DNA of 64,000 nt from Arthrobacter sp. UNC362MFTsu5.1 (lineage in GTDB: Bacteria > Actinomycetota > Actinomycetes > Actinomycetales > Micrococcaceae): contig NZ_JMLE01000002.1 in assembly GCF_000685965.1 (NCBI RefSeq), positions 124,001 to 188,000 of the forward strand, given 5' to 3'. Under the pieces are notes generated by a model, which was not told the origin of the DNA, did not search any database, and saw only the letters and a list, made by a program, of their open reading frames with translations. Position 1 is the stretch's first letter. The number at the start of each line of letters is the position of its first letter. Positions 10,068-20,694 of this stretch are shown piece by piece. The position numbers and the translations under genes are program-made.

Positions 10068-12439
10068 CAGCGGTTCTCCGATCCGTGGGCCGCAGCAGTG
10101 GCGGCAGGGGCAGCGTCAGGAACGAGCAACGCTACAGGGTACCCGGCCAGGATGTCCGCAACGCGGACCGTGCCAGGTCCGAAGCCGTTGCCTGTGAGTT
10201 CGTCCGTCATGGCTGCCGGCAGCTCCACCGAGGTGTCCTGCCAGCCGCCGGACTGTTCCAGCCCGCGCGGCAGCCTGGTGGCCAAGGTCAGGGCGCCGGC
10301 AGACTCGCCGGTTCCGCGGCTGAACGCCACCACGTGCCCGGCGGCCGGACCGGAAGCTGTGACTGCCGTGTAGCCAGTGAAGAGCTCAGGCTGGTCGCGC
10401 CGGAGCCGGAGCGCCCGTGAGGTCACCAGCAGCTTGGCTGCGTCGTCCCGGTACGATGCCGGAGGCTCGCCGGCGTCGAGCGCGTCCAGCGCCCGCTGCC
10501 GCGCGGCGAAGTCGACGGTGCGGCGGTTGTCCGGATCGGTGAGCGAGCGGTCCCAGAACTCGGTGCCCTGGTACACGTCGGGGACGCCCGGCATGGTCAG
10601 CTGCACCAGTTTCGCGGACAGCGCGTTGGCGGCGCCGTACGGTTCCAGGAGTGCCACGAAGGCCTCCAGTTCGGCACGCACATCCGGGTTGTCGAACGCG
10701 GCATCGACGGCGGCGGCCAGCTTTTGCTCAAACGCCTCGTTCGGGTCCAGCCAGTCGGTGGAATTGCCGGCCTCGCGGGCAGCCTTGGTGGCGTATTGCT
10801 GCAGGCGTTCCCGGGAGGCGGGCCACGCCCCCGCGATGGCCTGCCACAGCAGGCTGGCCAACGGCCCGTCAGGCAGCGGGGCAAGTTCCTGCAGTTTGGC
10901 CAGGACCTGCTCCCATTCGGTCACGAACTCGGAGATCACCGAAATCCGGGCCCGGGTGTCCTCGCTGCGCTTGGTGTCGTGGGTGCTGAGCGTGGTCATG
11001 GACAACGGCAGTTCGGCTTCACGCCGCGCCATCCGGTGGTGGAATTCCGCCGGGTCAAGGGCGAACTCGGTGGGGTCGGCACCCACCTCGGTCAGGGTGC
11101 CCAGCCGGGTGTAGCGGAAGAACGCGGTGTCCTCCACGCCCTTGGCCATCACCATGCCGGAGGTTTGCTGGAAGCGCTGTGCCAGCGCCGAACCGGCATC
11201 CAGCAGCAGCGGCTGCAGGAGGTCCACCGCGGGTGCCAGGTCGGGCCGGTTCCGCGCAGCCAGGCTGCAGGCTTCCTTCAGGACTTCCTCGCCGTACGGG
11301 AGGTAGGTCCGGTACACGGGGAAGGCGGCAATGATCTCGGAGATGGCATCAGCAGCCCGCCCGCCATCCAGCACCGTCCCGGCGGGGTCGGTTCCGGACG
11401 GAATAAGCCGCTCCAGCCGGAGGATCTCCGAGTGCAGGATACCGTCGGTGATCCGGCGCTTGGTTCCGCGGATCATCTCCTCGTAGTCTGCCGGTTCTCC
11501 GCCGCGGAGCCTGCCGTCGAGCTGGTCAAGGGCCGCCTCCGCCGAAGGGTCCACGAAAAGCCGGTCCACGTCCGCCAGGGCGTCGTAGCCGGTGGTGCCT
11601 TCGCACTCGAACGAAGCCGGCAGCTCCTCCCCCGGTTCCAGGATCTTCTCGATCAGCAGGTACCTGCCGCCGGTCGCTTCGCGGAGCCGCCGCAGGTAGC
11701 CCTCCGGGTCGGCCAGCCCGTCCGGGTGGTCGATCCGGAGTCCGTCCGCCAGCCCCTCGCGGAACCAGCGGACCACTTCGGCATGCGCTTCGTCGAATAC
11801 CCGGGGGACTTCCACCCGGATGCCGGCCAGCGTATTGACGGCGAAAAAGCGGCGGTAGTTGAGCTCGTTGTCCGCGCGGCGCCAGCCCACGAGTTCGTAG
11901 TTCTGGCGGTCGTGGACGTCGCGGGGGTCGTCCCCGTCGGTGTAGCTGCCGTCGGCCAGCGGGAAACGGTGGTCGTAGTAGCGGAGCTCGCCGTCGCGGA
12001 CTTCGAGCTTGTCCAGCTCGTCATCGCTTCCCAGCACAGGGAGCCGGATGCGTCCGCCTGCGACGTCCCAGTCGACGTCGAACGCTTCCGCGTAACGGGA
12101 CTTCCGCCCTTCCTTGAGGAGGGACCACCACCAGGGGTTCTGGTACGGCGACGCCACTCCCACGTGGTTGGGCACGATGTCCACGAGCACGCCCATGCCG
12201 GCGTCCCGGGCCGCCCGGGACACCGCTTCGAGGCCGTCGGGGCCGCCGCGGTCGGGGTCCACCGCGGACGGGTCCGTGACGTCGTACCCGTGGTCCGACC
12301 CCTTTTCAGCCGTCAGGATCGGGGACAGGTAGATCCAGTCCGCGCCCAGCGACTTCAGGTAGGAAACCTGGGCCGCAGCGTCCTGGAGCGTAAAGGAAGG
12401 GCGGATCTGGAGCCGGTAGGTGGAGACAGGCGTCCTCAT
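10067..12439 (-). CDS. treY: Malto-oligosyltrehalose synthase TreY
   Basis: GH13 intramolecular transglucosylase that turns the reducing-end alpha-1,4 link of a maltodextrin into an alpha,alpha-1,1 link. The 790 residues start [20 protein letters not shown], the family's usual N-terminus. The nucleophile lies in [13 protein letters not shown], the acid/base in [15 protein letters not shown], and the third carboxylate region in [17 protein letters not shown]. The gene overlaps glgX by four bases (ATGA) at its 5' end and treZ by one base at its 3' end, giving strict stoichiometric coupling. Confidence 0.96.
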   Translation of the reverse strand: MRTPVSTYRLQIRPSFTLQDAAAQVSYLKSLGADWIYLSPILTAEKGSDHGYDVTDPSAVDPDRGGPDGLEAVSRAARDAGMGVLVDIVPNHVGVASPYQNPWWWSLLKEGRKSRYAEAFDVDWDVAGGRIRLPVLGSDDELDKLEVRDGELRYYDHRFPLADGSYTDGDDPRDVHDRQNYELVGWRRADNELNYRRFFAVNTLAGIRVEVPRVFDEAHAEVVRWFREGLADGLRIDHPDGLADPEGYLRRLREATGGRYLLIEKILEPGEELPASFECEGTTGYDALADVDRLFVDPSAEAALDQLDGRLRGGEPADYEEMIRGTKRRITDGILHSEILRLERLIPSGTDPAGTVLDGGRAADAISEIIAAFPVYRTYLPYGEEVLKEACSLAARNRPDLAPAVDLLQPLLLDAGSALAQRFQQTSGMVMAKGVEDTAFFRYTRLGTLTEVGADPTEFALDPAEFHHRMARREAELPLSMTTLSTHDTKRSEDTRARISVISEFVTEWEQVLAKLQELAPLPDGPLASLLWQAIAGAWPASRERLQQYATKAAREAGNSTDWLDPNEAFEQKLAAAVDAAFDNPDVRAELEAFVALLEPYGAANALSAKLVQLTMPGVPDVYQGTEFWDRSLTDPDNRRTVDFAARQRALDALDAGEPPASYRDDAAKLLVTSRALRLRRDQPELFTGYTAVTASGPAAGHVVAFSRGTGESAGALTLATRLPRGLEQSGGWQDTSVELPAAMTDELTGNGFGPGTVRVADILAGYPVALLVPDAAPAATAAAHGSENR

Positions 12440-14691
12440 GAATCCGCCTTGCCCTTCGCCTTTATCTTCCTGGTCTGCGCGGGTTCCGGGATGGCCGGCG
12501 TGGTGAGTGCCGCGGTGTCGCTGGTGGTTGTCTGGGACAGGGCCGCGAGCGATGCCGCCACCGAGTGGTCCGGTTCCGTTTCCGGGACGCTGTGGGCGCG
12601 GAGTACCACGAGGGACTTGGCGGCCACGGGCAGTGCGTCTCCGGCTTCCACCGGTTCGGTATCCGCGTTGTGCCCTGCAGTGTCGATGATGATGTCCCAG
12701 GCGGGCGCGTATTCGTCGGACGGCAGCGTGAACTTCACTTCGTCGTCGTGCGCGTTGAAGTAGAGCACAAAGTTGACGTCGGTGATGCGGCGGCCGCGTT
12801 CGTCCCGGCCGCGGATGCCGTCGCCGTTGAGGAACATGCCCACCGAGCGGCCGAAGCCGCTGTCCCAGTCCTCGGGCTTCATGGTGGAGCCGTCAACGTC
12901 CAGCCATTCGATGTCCGGAAGCCGTTCGCCCTCGCCGCGGAGGACCGGCCTGCCGTCGAAGAAGCGGCTGCGCCGGAAGGTGGGGTGCTTGTGCCGGAGG
13001 GCGTTCACGGCGGCGGTGAATTCCACCAGCGGCTGGTCCACGTTGTCCCAGTTGATCCAGGTCAGCTCGGAGTCCTGGCAGTAGCCGTTGTTGTTGCCCT
13101 GCTGGGTGCGGCCCAGTTCGTCGCCGTGCAGGATCATCGGCACACCCTGCGAAAGCAGCAGCGAGGCGATGAAGTTGCGCTGCTGCCGGGCGCGGAGGCC
13201 CAGGACCTTGGGATCGTCAGTGGGGCCTTCGGCGCCGCAGTTCCACGAGCGGTTGTGCGATTCGCCGTCGTTGTTGTCTTCCCCGTTGGCTTCATTGTGC
13301 TTCTCGTTGTAGGACACCAGGTCCTGCAGGGTGAAGCCGTCGTGGGCGGTGACGAAGTTGATCGAAGCGACCGGACGGCGGCCGGAGTGCTCGTAGAGGT
13401 CGGCGGAGCCGGTGATCCTGGAGGCGAATTCGCCAAGCGTCGCCGGCTCTCCGCGCCAGAAGTCGCGGACCGTGTCGCGGTACTTGCCGTTCCATTCCGT
13501 CCACTGCGGCGGGAAGTTGCCCACCTGGTAGCCGCCGGGGCCGACGTCCCACGGCTCGGCGATCAGCTTGACCTGGGACACTACCGGATCCTGCTGGATG
13601 AGTTCGAAGAAGGTGGACAGCTTGTCCACGTCATAGAATTCGCGCGCCAGGGTGGAGGCGAGGTCGAACCGGAAACCGTCCACGTGCATTTCCGTGACCC
13701 AGTAACGCAGGGAATCCATCAGGAGCTGCAGCGAGTGGGGGTGGCGGACGTTGAGCGAGTTGCCGGTGCCCGTGTAGTCCATGTAGTGCTTCTCGTCGCC
13801 GTCCATGAGCCGGTAGTAGGCGGCGTTGTCGATGCCCTTGAAGGACAGAGTGGGGCCTAGGTGGTTGCCTTCGGCGGTGTGGTTGTAAACGACGTCGAGG
13901 ATCACTTCGATGCCCGCCTGGTGCAGCGAGCGGACCATGGCTTTGAAGTCCTGCACCTGCTGGCCGGTGTCACCGGTGGAGCTGTAGCTGTTGTGCGGGG
14001 CGAAGAAACCGATGGTGTTGTAGCCCCAGTAGTTGTTGAGGCCCTTGTCCTCCAGGATGCCGTCGTTGACGAACTGGTGCACCGGCATCAGCTCGATCGC
14101 CGTGACGCCCAGCTTCTGCAGGTGGGAGATGACCGAGGGGTGGGCGACGCCGGCGTAGGTGCCGCGCTGGTCCTCCGGCACCTCCGGGTGCAGCTGGGTC
14201 AGGCCCTTGACGTGGGCCTCGTAGATCACGGACTTGTGGTACGGGACGCGGGGCAGGTGGTCGCCGTCCCAGTCGAAGAACGGGTTGATCACCACGCCCA
14301 TCATCATGTGGGCGGCGGAATCGGCGTCATTGCGGGAATCGGGATCGCCCATGTTGTAGGAGAACAGCGCGGGGTCCCAGTCGATCTGGCCGTGCACGGC
14401 CTTGGCGTAGGGGTCCAGCAGCAGCTTGTTCGGGTTGAACCGGTTGCCGGAGTCGGGATCGTAGGCGCCGTGGACGCGGTATCCGTATTTCTGTCCGGGC
14501 TGGATGTGCGGCAGGTAGCAGTGCCAGACGTAGCCGTCCACTTCGAGGAGCTCGATCCGGGTCTCCGCGCCCTTGTCGTCGAAGAGGCACAGTTCCACCT
14601 TGTCGGCCCTTTCGCTGAACAGCGCAAAGTTCGTGCCAGTGCCGTTAAAAGTGGCTCCCAGTGGGTATGCCGATCCGGGCCAGACTTCCAT
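12436..14691 (-). CDS. glgX: Glycogen debranching enzyme GlgX
   Basis: GH13 isoamylase-type debranching enzyme that hydrolyses alpha-1,6 links in glycogen and limit dextrin, supplying linear chains to TreY. The 751-residue protein has an N-terminal CBM48 ([19 protein letters not shown]) and a barrel with [14 protein letters not shown] (nucleophile), [16 protein letters not shown] (acid/base) and [17 protein letters not shown]. An alanine/threonine-rich tail of about 40 residues ends in basic residues. The start ATG is preceded by GAGGAG at the right spacing. First gene of the trehalose operon; the AT-rich stretch before it probably holds the promoter. Confidence 0.96.
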   Translation of the reverse strand: MEVWPGSAYPLGATFNGTGTNFALFSERADKVELCLFDDKGAETRIELLEVDGYVWHCYLPHIQPGQKYGYRVHGAYDPDSGNRFNPNKLLLDPYAKAVHGQIDWDPALFSYNMGDPDSRNDADSAAHMMMGVVINPFFDWDGDHLPRVPYHKSVIYEAHVKGLTQLHPEVPEDQRGTYAGVAHPSVISHLQKLGVTAIELMPVHQFVNDGILEDKGLNNYWGYNTIGFFAPHNSYSSTGDTGQQVQDFKAMVRSLHQAGIEVILDVVYNHTAEGNHLGPTLSFKGIDNAAYYRLMDGDEKHYMDYTGTGNSLNVRHPHSLQLLMDSLRYWVTEMHVDGFRFDLASTLAREFYDVDKLSTFFELIQQDPVVSQVKLIAEPWDVGPGGYQVGNFPPQWTEWNGKYRDTVRDFWRGEPATLGEFASRITGSADLYEHSGRRPVASINFVTAHDGFTLQDLVSYNEKHNEANGEDNNDGESHNRSWNCGAEGPTDDPKVLGLRARQQRNFIASLLLSQGVPMILHGDELGRTQQGNNNGYCQDSELTWINWDNVDQPLVEFTAAVNALRHKHPTFRRSRFFDGRPVLRGEGERLPDIEWLDVDGSTMKPEDWDSGFGRSVGMFLNGDGIRGRDERGRRITDVNFVLYFNAHDDEVKFTLPSDEYAPAWDIIIDTAGHNADTEPVEAGDALPVAAKSLVVLRAHSVPETEPDHSVAASLAALSQTTTSDTAALTTPAIPEPAQTRKIKAKGKADS

Positions 14692-14781
14692 GTGTACTCC
14701 TCGTGCGTGACGAATAAATCTCTAGACAGACTACTAGTAAGTAGGATTACTATTATGTTTCCTGCGTCTTGCGCCAAATGA
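14692..14781 (-). promoter_or_regulatory. AT-rich promoter region of the glgX operon
   Basis: This 90-base gap between nnr and glgX is much richer in A/T than its surroundings. It contains a partial dyad CTAC-N6-GTAG (14731-14744) beside TAATAGTAAT-like sequence on the minus strand. Likely promoter and operator for glgX-treY-treZ; the exact -10 and -35 boxes cannot be fixed by eye. Confidence 0.45.
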
Positions 14782-16308
14782 TTACAAAGTCCGCATCACC
14801 TCGGGCAGGTGGCTGGCGATGGCACCGGCGGTGACGGGTCCGCCGGCGGAGGCAAGGGTTCCGGCTCGGCCGTGCAGGCTCGCCGCCATTGCGCCGATGG
14901 CCGCCCAGCGCTGTTCCGCGGAGATCCCGCACGCGTCAAACTTGTCCTCGTCGTCCGAATGCTGGGCCAGCAGGGAGCCGAGGATCCCGGCCAGCACATC
15001 GCCGCTTCCGGCGGTGGCCATCCACGGGGTGGCTTCCGACTGGCTGAAAACCGGGCCCGACGGCGGCGCCACCAGTGTGGTGGCGCCCTTCAGCAGGACG
15101 GTGGCTCCGGTGCGTTCGGACGCCTGGCGAACGGCATCGAGCGTGGCGCCGTCAACGCCCTGCCGCCCCAGGTCGATCCCGTAGCGCTGCAGGAGGCGGG
15201 CCAGTTCGCCGCCGTGGGGCGTGAGCACCACACGCGGCGGCAGGACGTCCGGGAGGGCCGGCAGCGCGCCGGCGTCGGCAGCCACGGGCAGTCCGGTCTC
15301 CACGGCGTCGCGCGCGCGGCGGAGCTGGTCGTCGTCACGGTCGGCGATGCCCGGGCCAACCAGCCAGGCCTGGACGTGGGCGTCGGCCACGGCATCCGGC
15401 CCGCACACTACCTCCGGGCAGGCCTGCCGGACCAGCCGGGTTGCCTCGGGCGGGCCGAGGTACCGGACCATGCCGGCCCCCGCCGCGAGGGCGCCCCGGC
15501 AGGCGAGCACGGCGGCACCCGGGTACTGCTGTGAGCCGGCAACGATTCCCAGGACACCGCGGGTGTACTTGTGGGAGCGGCGGGCCGGCGGGGGCAGCAG
15601 GCGGGCAAGGTCGGCGGATTCCAGGCGCCGCAGCACCGGCAGGGGCAGTTCGGTTTCGATGCCGATGGGTATGACCAGTACGCGTCCGGCGTGGTCGGCG
15701 CCGGGATCGGCGAGCAGGCCGGCCTTCGCGCCGCCGAAAGTCACGGTGATATCGGCTGGAAGGACCGGGTCATAGGACTCGCCGGTGTCCGCGTTCACTC
15801 CGCTGGGAATGTCGCAGGCCACCACAAACCCGTGTGCCCCGCCGTTCAGCTTCTCGATCAGGGACGCCGCGGCGCCGCGGAGGCCTCCCTGGGCGCCGGT
15901 CCCCAGCACGGCATCAATGACGACGTCGGCGCGGGCGCCGGCCGCTGCCAGCTCGCCAGCGTTGTGGTCGCTGAGGGTCAGGGTACGGCCGCCGGCCCGT
16001 TCAAAGGCGGCCAGGCCGTCAGGGTGGGCGTCACCGGCGGTGAGCACCGCCGTCGTACGCATTCCCCGGGCAGCCAGGAAAGCGGCGGCGAAAAGCCCGT
16101 CTCCCCCGTTGTTGCCTTTGCCGGCAAGGACGGCGACGCTCGCACCATAGGGGCGGATCCCGCGCGAAACAAGCTCACGGACCACGGCGTTGGCCAGCCC
16201 GTAGGCTGCGCGTTGCATAAGAACAGCGCCCGCACCAGAGTCCAGGCTTGCCTGAAAGAACCGTTTTTCGGCCTCCCGTATTTGGGTTCCGGTGTAGGCG
16301 CTGATCAT
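14782..16308 (-). CDS. nnr: Bifunctional NAD(P)H-hydrate epimerase / dehydratase
   Basis: Metabolite-repair protein of 508 residues. The N-terminal YjeF_N domain (about 1-210) interconverts R- and S-NAD(P)HX: AVLAGKGNNGGDGLFAAAFL and FVVACDIPSGVNADTGE. The C-terminal ribokinase-like domain (about 230-500) is the ADP-dependent S-NAD(P)HX dehydratase: YTRGVLGIVAGSQQYPGA, VVLTPHGGELARLL and TAGSGDVLAGILGSLLAQ with the catalytic Asp. It is the third gene of the glmS-acpS-nnr run on this strand, a common actinobacterial order. Confidence 0.93.
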   Translation of the reverse strand: MISAYTGTQIREAEKRFFQASLDSGAGAVLMQRAAYGLANAVVRELVSRGIRPYGASVAVLAGKGNNGGDGLFAAAFLAARGMRTTAVLTAGDAHPDGLAAFERAGGRTLTLSDHNAGELAAAGARADVVIDAVLGTGAQGGLRGAAASLIEKLNGGAHGFVVACDIPSGVNADTGESYDPVLPADITVTFGGAKAGLLADPGADHAGRVLVIPIGIETELPLPVLRRLESADLARLLPPPARRSHKYTRGVLGIVAGSQQYPGAAVLACRGALAAGAGMVRYLGPPEATRLVRQACPEVVCGPDAVADAHVQAWLVGPGIADRDDDQLRRARDAVETGLPVAADAGALPALPDVLPPRVVLTPHGGELARLLQRYGIDLGRQGVDGATLDAVRQASERTGATVLLKGATTLVAPPSGPVFSQSEATPWMATAGSGDVLAGILGSLLAQHSDDEDKFDACGISAEQRWAAIGAMAASLHGRAGTLASAGGPVTAGAIASHLPEVMRTL

Positions 16309-16362
16309 ATTCAGTCCAATCGGTGCTGGGTCCGCGGCAGGGCTGTCAGGTGAAAGTCCGCG

Positions 16363-16710
16363 TCAGCCCTCCGCGAGGACGGTCGCCGTGGCGATTCCGC
16401 CGTCGTGGCTCATCGAGAGGTGCCAGCGTTTGACGCCCTTGGACTCGGCGACGGCCAGCACGGTGCCTTTAACCTGGATGGTGGGCCCGTTCTGGTCAAG
16501 GCCGATCCAGCAGTCCTGCCAGTTCATGCCCGCCGGCGCGCCCAATACCTTGGCCACGGCTTCCTTGGCCGCAAAGCGCGCGGCCAGGGAGCGGGTGTTC
16601 AGTTCCCGTTCGGCCGGAACGAACAGCCTGTCACGGAGCCCGGGGGTCCGCTCCAGCTGCCGGCCGAACCGTTCAATGTCTACGACGTCTACGCCAATGC
16701 CAACAATCAT
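16363..16710 (-). CDS. acpS: Holo-[acyl-carrier-protein] synthase AcpS
   Basis: Transfers 4'-phosphopantetheine from CoA to apo-ACP, activating fatty acid synthesis. The 115 residues are typical of the trimeric AcpS group. The Mg-binding motif [13 protein letters not shown] is at the N-terminus, and [17 protein letters not shown] with the catalytic Glu/Lys follows at about residue 50. [19 protein letters not shown] closes the protein. It begins five bases after glmS, so it is co-transcribed with it. Confidence 0.95.
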   Translation of the reverse strand: MIVGIGVDVVDIERFGRQLERTPGLRDRLFVPAERELNTRSLAARFAAKEAVAKVLGAPAGMNWQDCWIGLDQNGPTIQVKGTVLAVAESKGVKRWHLSMSHDGGIATATVLAEG

Positions 16711-16715
16711 GCGGC

Positions 16716-18608
16716 TTATTCTACGGTCACGCTCTTGGCCAGGTTGCGTGGCTGGTCCACGTCGTATCCCTTGGCCGTGGCAAGTTCGAGGGCGAAGATC
16801 TGCAGCGGAACGGCGGCCAGCAGCGGCGCCAGGAGCGTAGGCGTCTCGGGGATGTAGAAGACGTGCTCGGCGTAGGCCTTGACCGCTTCGTCGCCTTCCT
16901 CGGCGATGACGATGGTCTTCGCGCCGCGGGCCCGGACTTCCTGGATGTTGGAGACCACCTTGGCGTGCAGCGAGTTCCGGCCGCGCGGGGACGGGACCAC
17001 CACGAAGACCGGCTGGCCTTCCTCGATCAGCGCGATCGGGCCGTGCTTCAGCTCGCCGGCGGCAAAGCCCTCGGCGTGGATGTACGCCAGTTCCTTGAGC
17101 TTGAGCGCGCCTTCCATGGCCACCGGGAACCCGACGTGGCGGCCCAGGAACAGCACGGACTTGGCCCCGGCCATGGACCGGGCCAGGTCCTTGATCTCGT
17201 CAACATGGTCCAGGACCTGCTGGATCTTTGCCGGGACCTTGCCCAGGTCGGCCAGGATGTCCTTGATCTCGCCCTGGAACTTGTTGCCGCGCAGCTGTGC
17301 CAGATACAGGCCCAGCAGGTAGGCGGCGGTGATCTGCGCCAGGAAGGCCTTGGTGGAGGCGACGGCGATCTCCGGTCCGGCGTGCGTGTACAGCACGGCG
17401 TCGGATTCGCGCGGGATGGTGGAGCCGTTGGTGTTGCAGATGGAGAGGGTCTTGGCGCCCTGTTCCTTCGCGTAGCGGACGGCCATCAGGGTGTCCATGG
17501 TCTCGCCGGACTGCGAGATGGACACAATCAGCGTGTTCTCGTCCACGATCGGGTCGCGGTAGCGGAACTCGTGGGAGAGCTCCACCTCGGTGGCGATCCG
17601 GCACCAGTGCTCGATCGCGTACTTGGCCACCTGGCCGGAGTACGCGGAGGTGCCGCAGGCCAGCACGATGATCTTGTTGATCTTCTTCAGGTGCTCCGGG
17701 TCGATGCGCATTTCATCGAGGGTCAGCTTGCCGTCAAGGTCCGAGCGGCCCAGCAGGGTGTTGGCGACGGCGTCGGGCTGGTCATGGATCTCCTTCTCCA
17801 TGAAGGACGGGTAGCCGCCCTTCTCGGCCGAGGCCGGATCCCAGTCAACGTGGTATTCCTTGCCCTGGGCCGGGGCGCCGAAGAAGTCGGTGATCTCCAC
17901 GGTGTCCGCGGTGATGGTCACGATCTGGTCCTGGCCCAGCTCCACGGCCCGGCGGGTGTAGTCGATGAAGCCGGAGACGTCTGAGCCGAGGAAGTTCTCG
18001 CCCTCGCCCAGGCCCACCACGAGCGGGGAGTTGCGGCGGGCGGCGACGACGACGTCGGGCTGATCCGCGTGCACGGCCAGCAGGGTGAAGGCGCCTTCCA
18101 GTCGCTGGCAGGCAAGCTGCATGGCCTTGGTGAGGCCGCCGTTGGAGGCGTCGCCGTTCAGCTGGTTCCGGAAGATGTCGCCCAGCAGCGCCGCGGCCAC
18201 CTCGGTGTCCGTCTCGGACGCGAACACGGTGCCCTTTTCGAGCAGTTCCAGCTTGAGCTCGGCGAAGTTTTCGATGATGCCGTTGTGGATCAGGGCCAGC
18301 TTGCCGCCGTCGGACAGGTGCGGGTGCGCATTCTGGTCCGTGGGGCCGCCGTGCGTGGCCCAGCGGGTGTGCCCGATCCCGGTGACGGAATCCGGCAGCG
18401 GCTTCTCTTCCAGTTCAGCGAGCAGGTTGCTCAGCTTTCCGGACTTCTTGCGCGACGAAATGGTTCCGTCCGCCACCACAGCAACGCCTGCCGAGTCATA
18501 CCCGCGGTACTCCAGACGGCGGAGTCCCTCAAGGACAACGTCCAACGCGCCGTGGCCAACATTTACCCGGCCTGACGAATGGCCTACGTATCCTACGATT
18601 CCACACAT
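16716..18608 (-). CDS. glmS: Glutamine--fructose-6-phosphate aminotransferase GlmS
   Basis: Makes glucosamine 6-phosphate from fructose 6-phosphate and glutamine, the entry to UDP-GlcNAc for peptidoglycan and for MshA. The 630 residues start MCGIVGYVG, with Cys2 the glutaminase nucleophile. The glutamine-binding block is [20 protein letters not shown]. Two SIS sugar-isomerase domains follow: [19 protein letters not shown] and [19 protein letters not shown] in the first, [20 protein letters not shown] in the second. The C-terminus is NLAKSVTVE. The next enzyme in the pathway, GlmM, is encoded at 22436-23794. No glmS ribozyme is visible upstream. Confidence 0.97.
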   Translation of the reverse strand: MCGIVGYVGHSSGRVNVGHGALDVVLEGLRRLEYRGYDSAGVAVVADGTISSRKKSGKLSNLLAELEEKPLPDSVTGIGHTRWATHGGPTDQNAHPHLSDGGKLALIHNGIIENFAELKLELLEKGTVFASETDTEVAAALLGDIFRNQLNGDASNGGLTKAMQLACQRLEGAFTLLAVHADQPDVVVAARRNSPLVVGLGEGENFLGSDVSGFIDYTRRAVELGQDQIVTITADTVEITDFFGAPAQGKEYHVDWDPASAEKGGYPSFMEKEIHDQPDAVANTLLGRSDLDGKLTLDEMRIDPEHLKKINKIIVLACGTSAYSGQVAKYAIEHWCRIATEVELSHEFRYRDPIVDENTLIVSISQSGETMDTLMAVRYAKEQGAKTLSICNTNGSTIPRESDAVLYTHAGPEIAVASTKAFLAQITAAYLLGLYLAQLRGNKFQGEIKDILADLGKVPAKIQQVLDHVDEIKDLARSMAGAKSVLFLGRHVGFPVAMEGALKLKELAYIHAEGFAAGELKHGPIALIEEGQPVFVVVPSPRGRNSLHAKVVSNIQEVRARGAKTIVIAEEGDEAVKAYAEHVFYIPETPTLLAPLLAAVPLQIFALELATAKGYDVDQPRNLAKSVTVE

Positions 18609-18742
18609 AGAGCCAAGCTTATATGGAGTAGTGGTCCGCTGAGGTCTGGCACGGCCCCGGCGACACTGTTCCCGGGCCCCGTTGCAGCGGATGCGACGCC
18701 CTGCATTTCGCTCTCAGCGTCGCGGAGGGCAGAATCTCTAAC

Positions 18743-19708
18743 GTGACTTTGCAACGCAACGAAGCGAATGGAGAGGGCGTCTCCCCGTTCGTGGAGCTGG
18801 ACAGGCAGACCTGGTCCCGGCTCGCAGCCCAGATGGAACAGCCTCTTAACGAAGAGGACGTGGTCCGTCTCAGAGGGCTCGGTGATCCGCTGGACATGAA
18901 GGAAGTCCGCGAAGTCTATTTGCCCCTGTCCCGGCTGCTTCACCTCTACGTCGAGGCCGCGGGCCAGCTGCACGCCGCCACCACCACCTTCCTCGGCGAG
19001 CAGACGCAGCGCACCCCCTTTGTGATCGGCGTGGCCGGTTCCGTGGCCGTGGGCAAGTCCACCATCGCCCGCGTGCTCCGTGAGATGCTCCGCCGCTGGC
19101 CCGGGACGCCGAACGTGGAGCTCATTACCACCGACGGTTTCCTGTATCCCCTGGCAGAGCTCAAGCGCCGGCACCTCCTGGAGCGGAAGGGTTTCCCGGA
19201 GTCGTACGACCGCCGAGCCCTGCTCCGCTTCGTGAGCGAGATCAAGGGCGGCGCGGAAGAGGTCCGGGCACCCTGGTACTCCCACGTCACGTACGACATT
19301 GTGCCCGGCAAGGAAGTGGTGGTCCGCCGCCCGGACGTGCTGATCGTCGAAGGCTTGAACGTCCTGGCACCCGCCCGGCCCCGCCATGACGGCAAGCAGG
19401 GGCTCGCGCTGAGCGACTTCTTCGACTTCTCCATCTACGTGGACGCGAAGACCTCCTATATCGAGGAATGGTACGTGGACCGGTTCCGCAAGCTGCGCAC
19501 CACCGCCTTCGCCCAGCCGGAATCCTACTTCCACCGCTATGCGACGCTGTCCGACGAGGAAGCAGAAAGCACCGCCCGCGACATCTGGAAACGCATCAAC
19601 GAGCCCAACCTCGAGGAAAACGTCCTCCCCACGCGGGGCAGGGCGCAGCTCGTGCTCACCAAGGAAGCGGATCACTCCATCCGCCGCATGCTCCTGCGGA
19701 AGGTCTAG
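18743..19708 (+). CDS. coaA: Type I pantothenate kinase CoaA
   Basis: Phosphorylates pantothenate, the first step of coenzyme A synthesis. The 321-residue protein has a Walker A loop [17 protein letters not shown] near residues 95-111, then [17 protein letters not shown] and [20 protein letters not shown], all diagnostic of bacterial type I Pan[16 protein letters not shown] is the Walker B region. The GTG start is divergent from glmS across a 134-base promoter gap. Confidence 0.95.
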   Translation: MTLQRNEANGEGVSPFVELDRQTWSRLAAQMEQPLNEEDVVRLRGLGDPLDMKEVREVYLPLSRLLHLYVEAAGQLHAATTTFLGEQTQRTPFVIGVAGSVAVGKSTIARVLREMLRRWPGTPNVELITTDGFLYPLAELKRRHLLERKGFPESYDRRALLRFVSEIKGGAEEVRAPWYSHVTYDIVPGKEVVVRRPDVLIVEGLNVLAPARPRHDGKQGLALSDFFDFSIYVDAKTSYIEEWYVDRFRKLRTTAFAQPESYFHRYATLSDEEAESTARDIWKRINEPNLEENVLPTRGRAQLVLTKEADHSIRRMLLRKV

Positions 19709-19755
19709 CACAGGCGTGCCACAACTGTTCTGCGGTTCCTGGGGCTGCTGAATCC

Positions 19756-20634
19756 GTGCCTGCTCCCACAGCACCGACCCGGCGGGCCATCGCAAGGCTC
19801 CTGGCCGCCGGCGCGGGACTGACTGCATTGGCAGCCTGCACGCCCGACGGCGGAAACCGGCCGCCGTCGTCGGCTTCCCCGTCCGTAACTTCCGCCTCCG
19901 CTTCGCAGGCGGCACCGCCGTCGTCCGCCGGCCCGGAGACGAGCGCTGCCGCCACCGAACCCGGAACGGTGGCCGCGCCGGCACCCACTGCCGCGCCGAC
20001 GCCTACGTCGCCCGCGGCCGGACTGGCCCAGCAGCATTCGTTGACGGATCCCGCCAGCCCGTGGCTGGTGGTCAACAAGCACCGGCCGCTCTCCCCCGCC
20101 GACTACGTCCCGGCGGACCTCGTCCAGCCCAACATCGCCCTGGCCGTTTCGGGCGAGTCGGCGCAGCTAAACAGCACCACGGCGGCTGCCGCGGAGCAGA
20201 TGTTCGCCGCGGCCGCGGGAGACGGCGTCACCATGACGCTGGCGAGCGGTTACCGGTCCTACGGCACCCAGGTGGCAACGTACAACAGCTATGTGGCGTC
20301 CAGGGGTCAGGCCGAGGCGGACACAGCTTCGGCCAGGCCCGGGTTCTCGGAGCACCAGACCGGCTGGGCCTTCGACATCGGCGACGGCGGCGGGGCGTGC
20401 GGGTTCCAGCCGTGTTTCGCCGAGCAGCCGGCCGCGGTGTGGGCCAAAGCCAACGCCCACCGCTTCGGCTTCGTGGTGCGGTACCCGTGGATGTTCCACC
20501 AGATCACGGGCTACTACTACGAGTCCTGGCACCTGAGATACATCGGCGTGGAAGCCGCCATGGACATGGCCGCCAAGGGCATCGTGACGCTGGAAGAGTA
20601 CTTCGGACTGGAAGCGGCGCCGGGGTACTTGTAG
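19756..20634 (+). CDS. D-alanyl-D-alanine carboxypeptidase lipoprotein, VanY/M15B family
   Basis: Predicted membrane-anchored peptidoglycan peptidase of 292 residues. The N-terminus is a lipoprotein signal with lipobox ALAAC (Cys28), then a Ser/Pro/Ala/Thr-rich linker of about 70 residues. The M15B catalytic domain shows ASGYRSYGTQ, the zinc-binding FSEHQTGWAFDIG and the third ligand in ESWHLRYIG. Two cysteines in GACGFQPCF may form a disulphide. The GTG at 19756 is chosen because it directly precedes the signal peptide. Expected to trim D-Ala from stem peptides outside the membrane. It converges with the acyltransferase gene. Confidence 0.88.
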   Translation: MPAPTAPTRRAIARLLAAGAGLTALAACTPDGGNRPPSSASPSVTSASASQAAPPSSAGPETSAAATEPGTVAAPAPTAAPTPTSPAAGLAQQHSLTDPASPWLVVNKHRPLSPADYVPADLVQPNIALAVSGESAQLNSTTAAAAEQMFAAAAGDGVTMTLASGYRSYGTQVATYNSYVASRGQAEADTASARPGFSEHQTGWAFDIGDGGGACGFQPCFAEQPAAVWAKANAHRFGFVVRYPWMFHQITGYYYESWHLRYIGVEAAMDMAAKGIVTLEEYFGLEAAPGYL

Positions 20635-20694
20635 GGCGGTCACGTTCAGCCCTTCTCGCCAGGGACGCGGTGTATCGTCGACCCGCGTCAGGTC

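Noticed and set aside
10724..12763. 679-codon open frame on the plus strand
   Set aside because: It lies antisense to treY and the end of glgX. Its protein is low-complexity (rich in V, G, R, Q, H) without a recognisable motif, as expected for the mirror of high-GC coding DNA.
16309..18742. glmS ribozyme
   Set aside because: Only 134 bases separate glmS from coaA, and no ribozyme-like pseudoknot could be recognised; glmS ribozymes are typical of Firmicutes.
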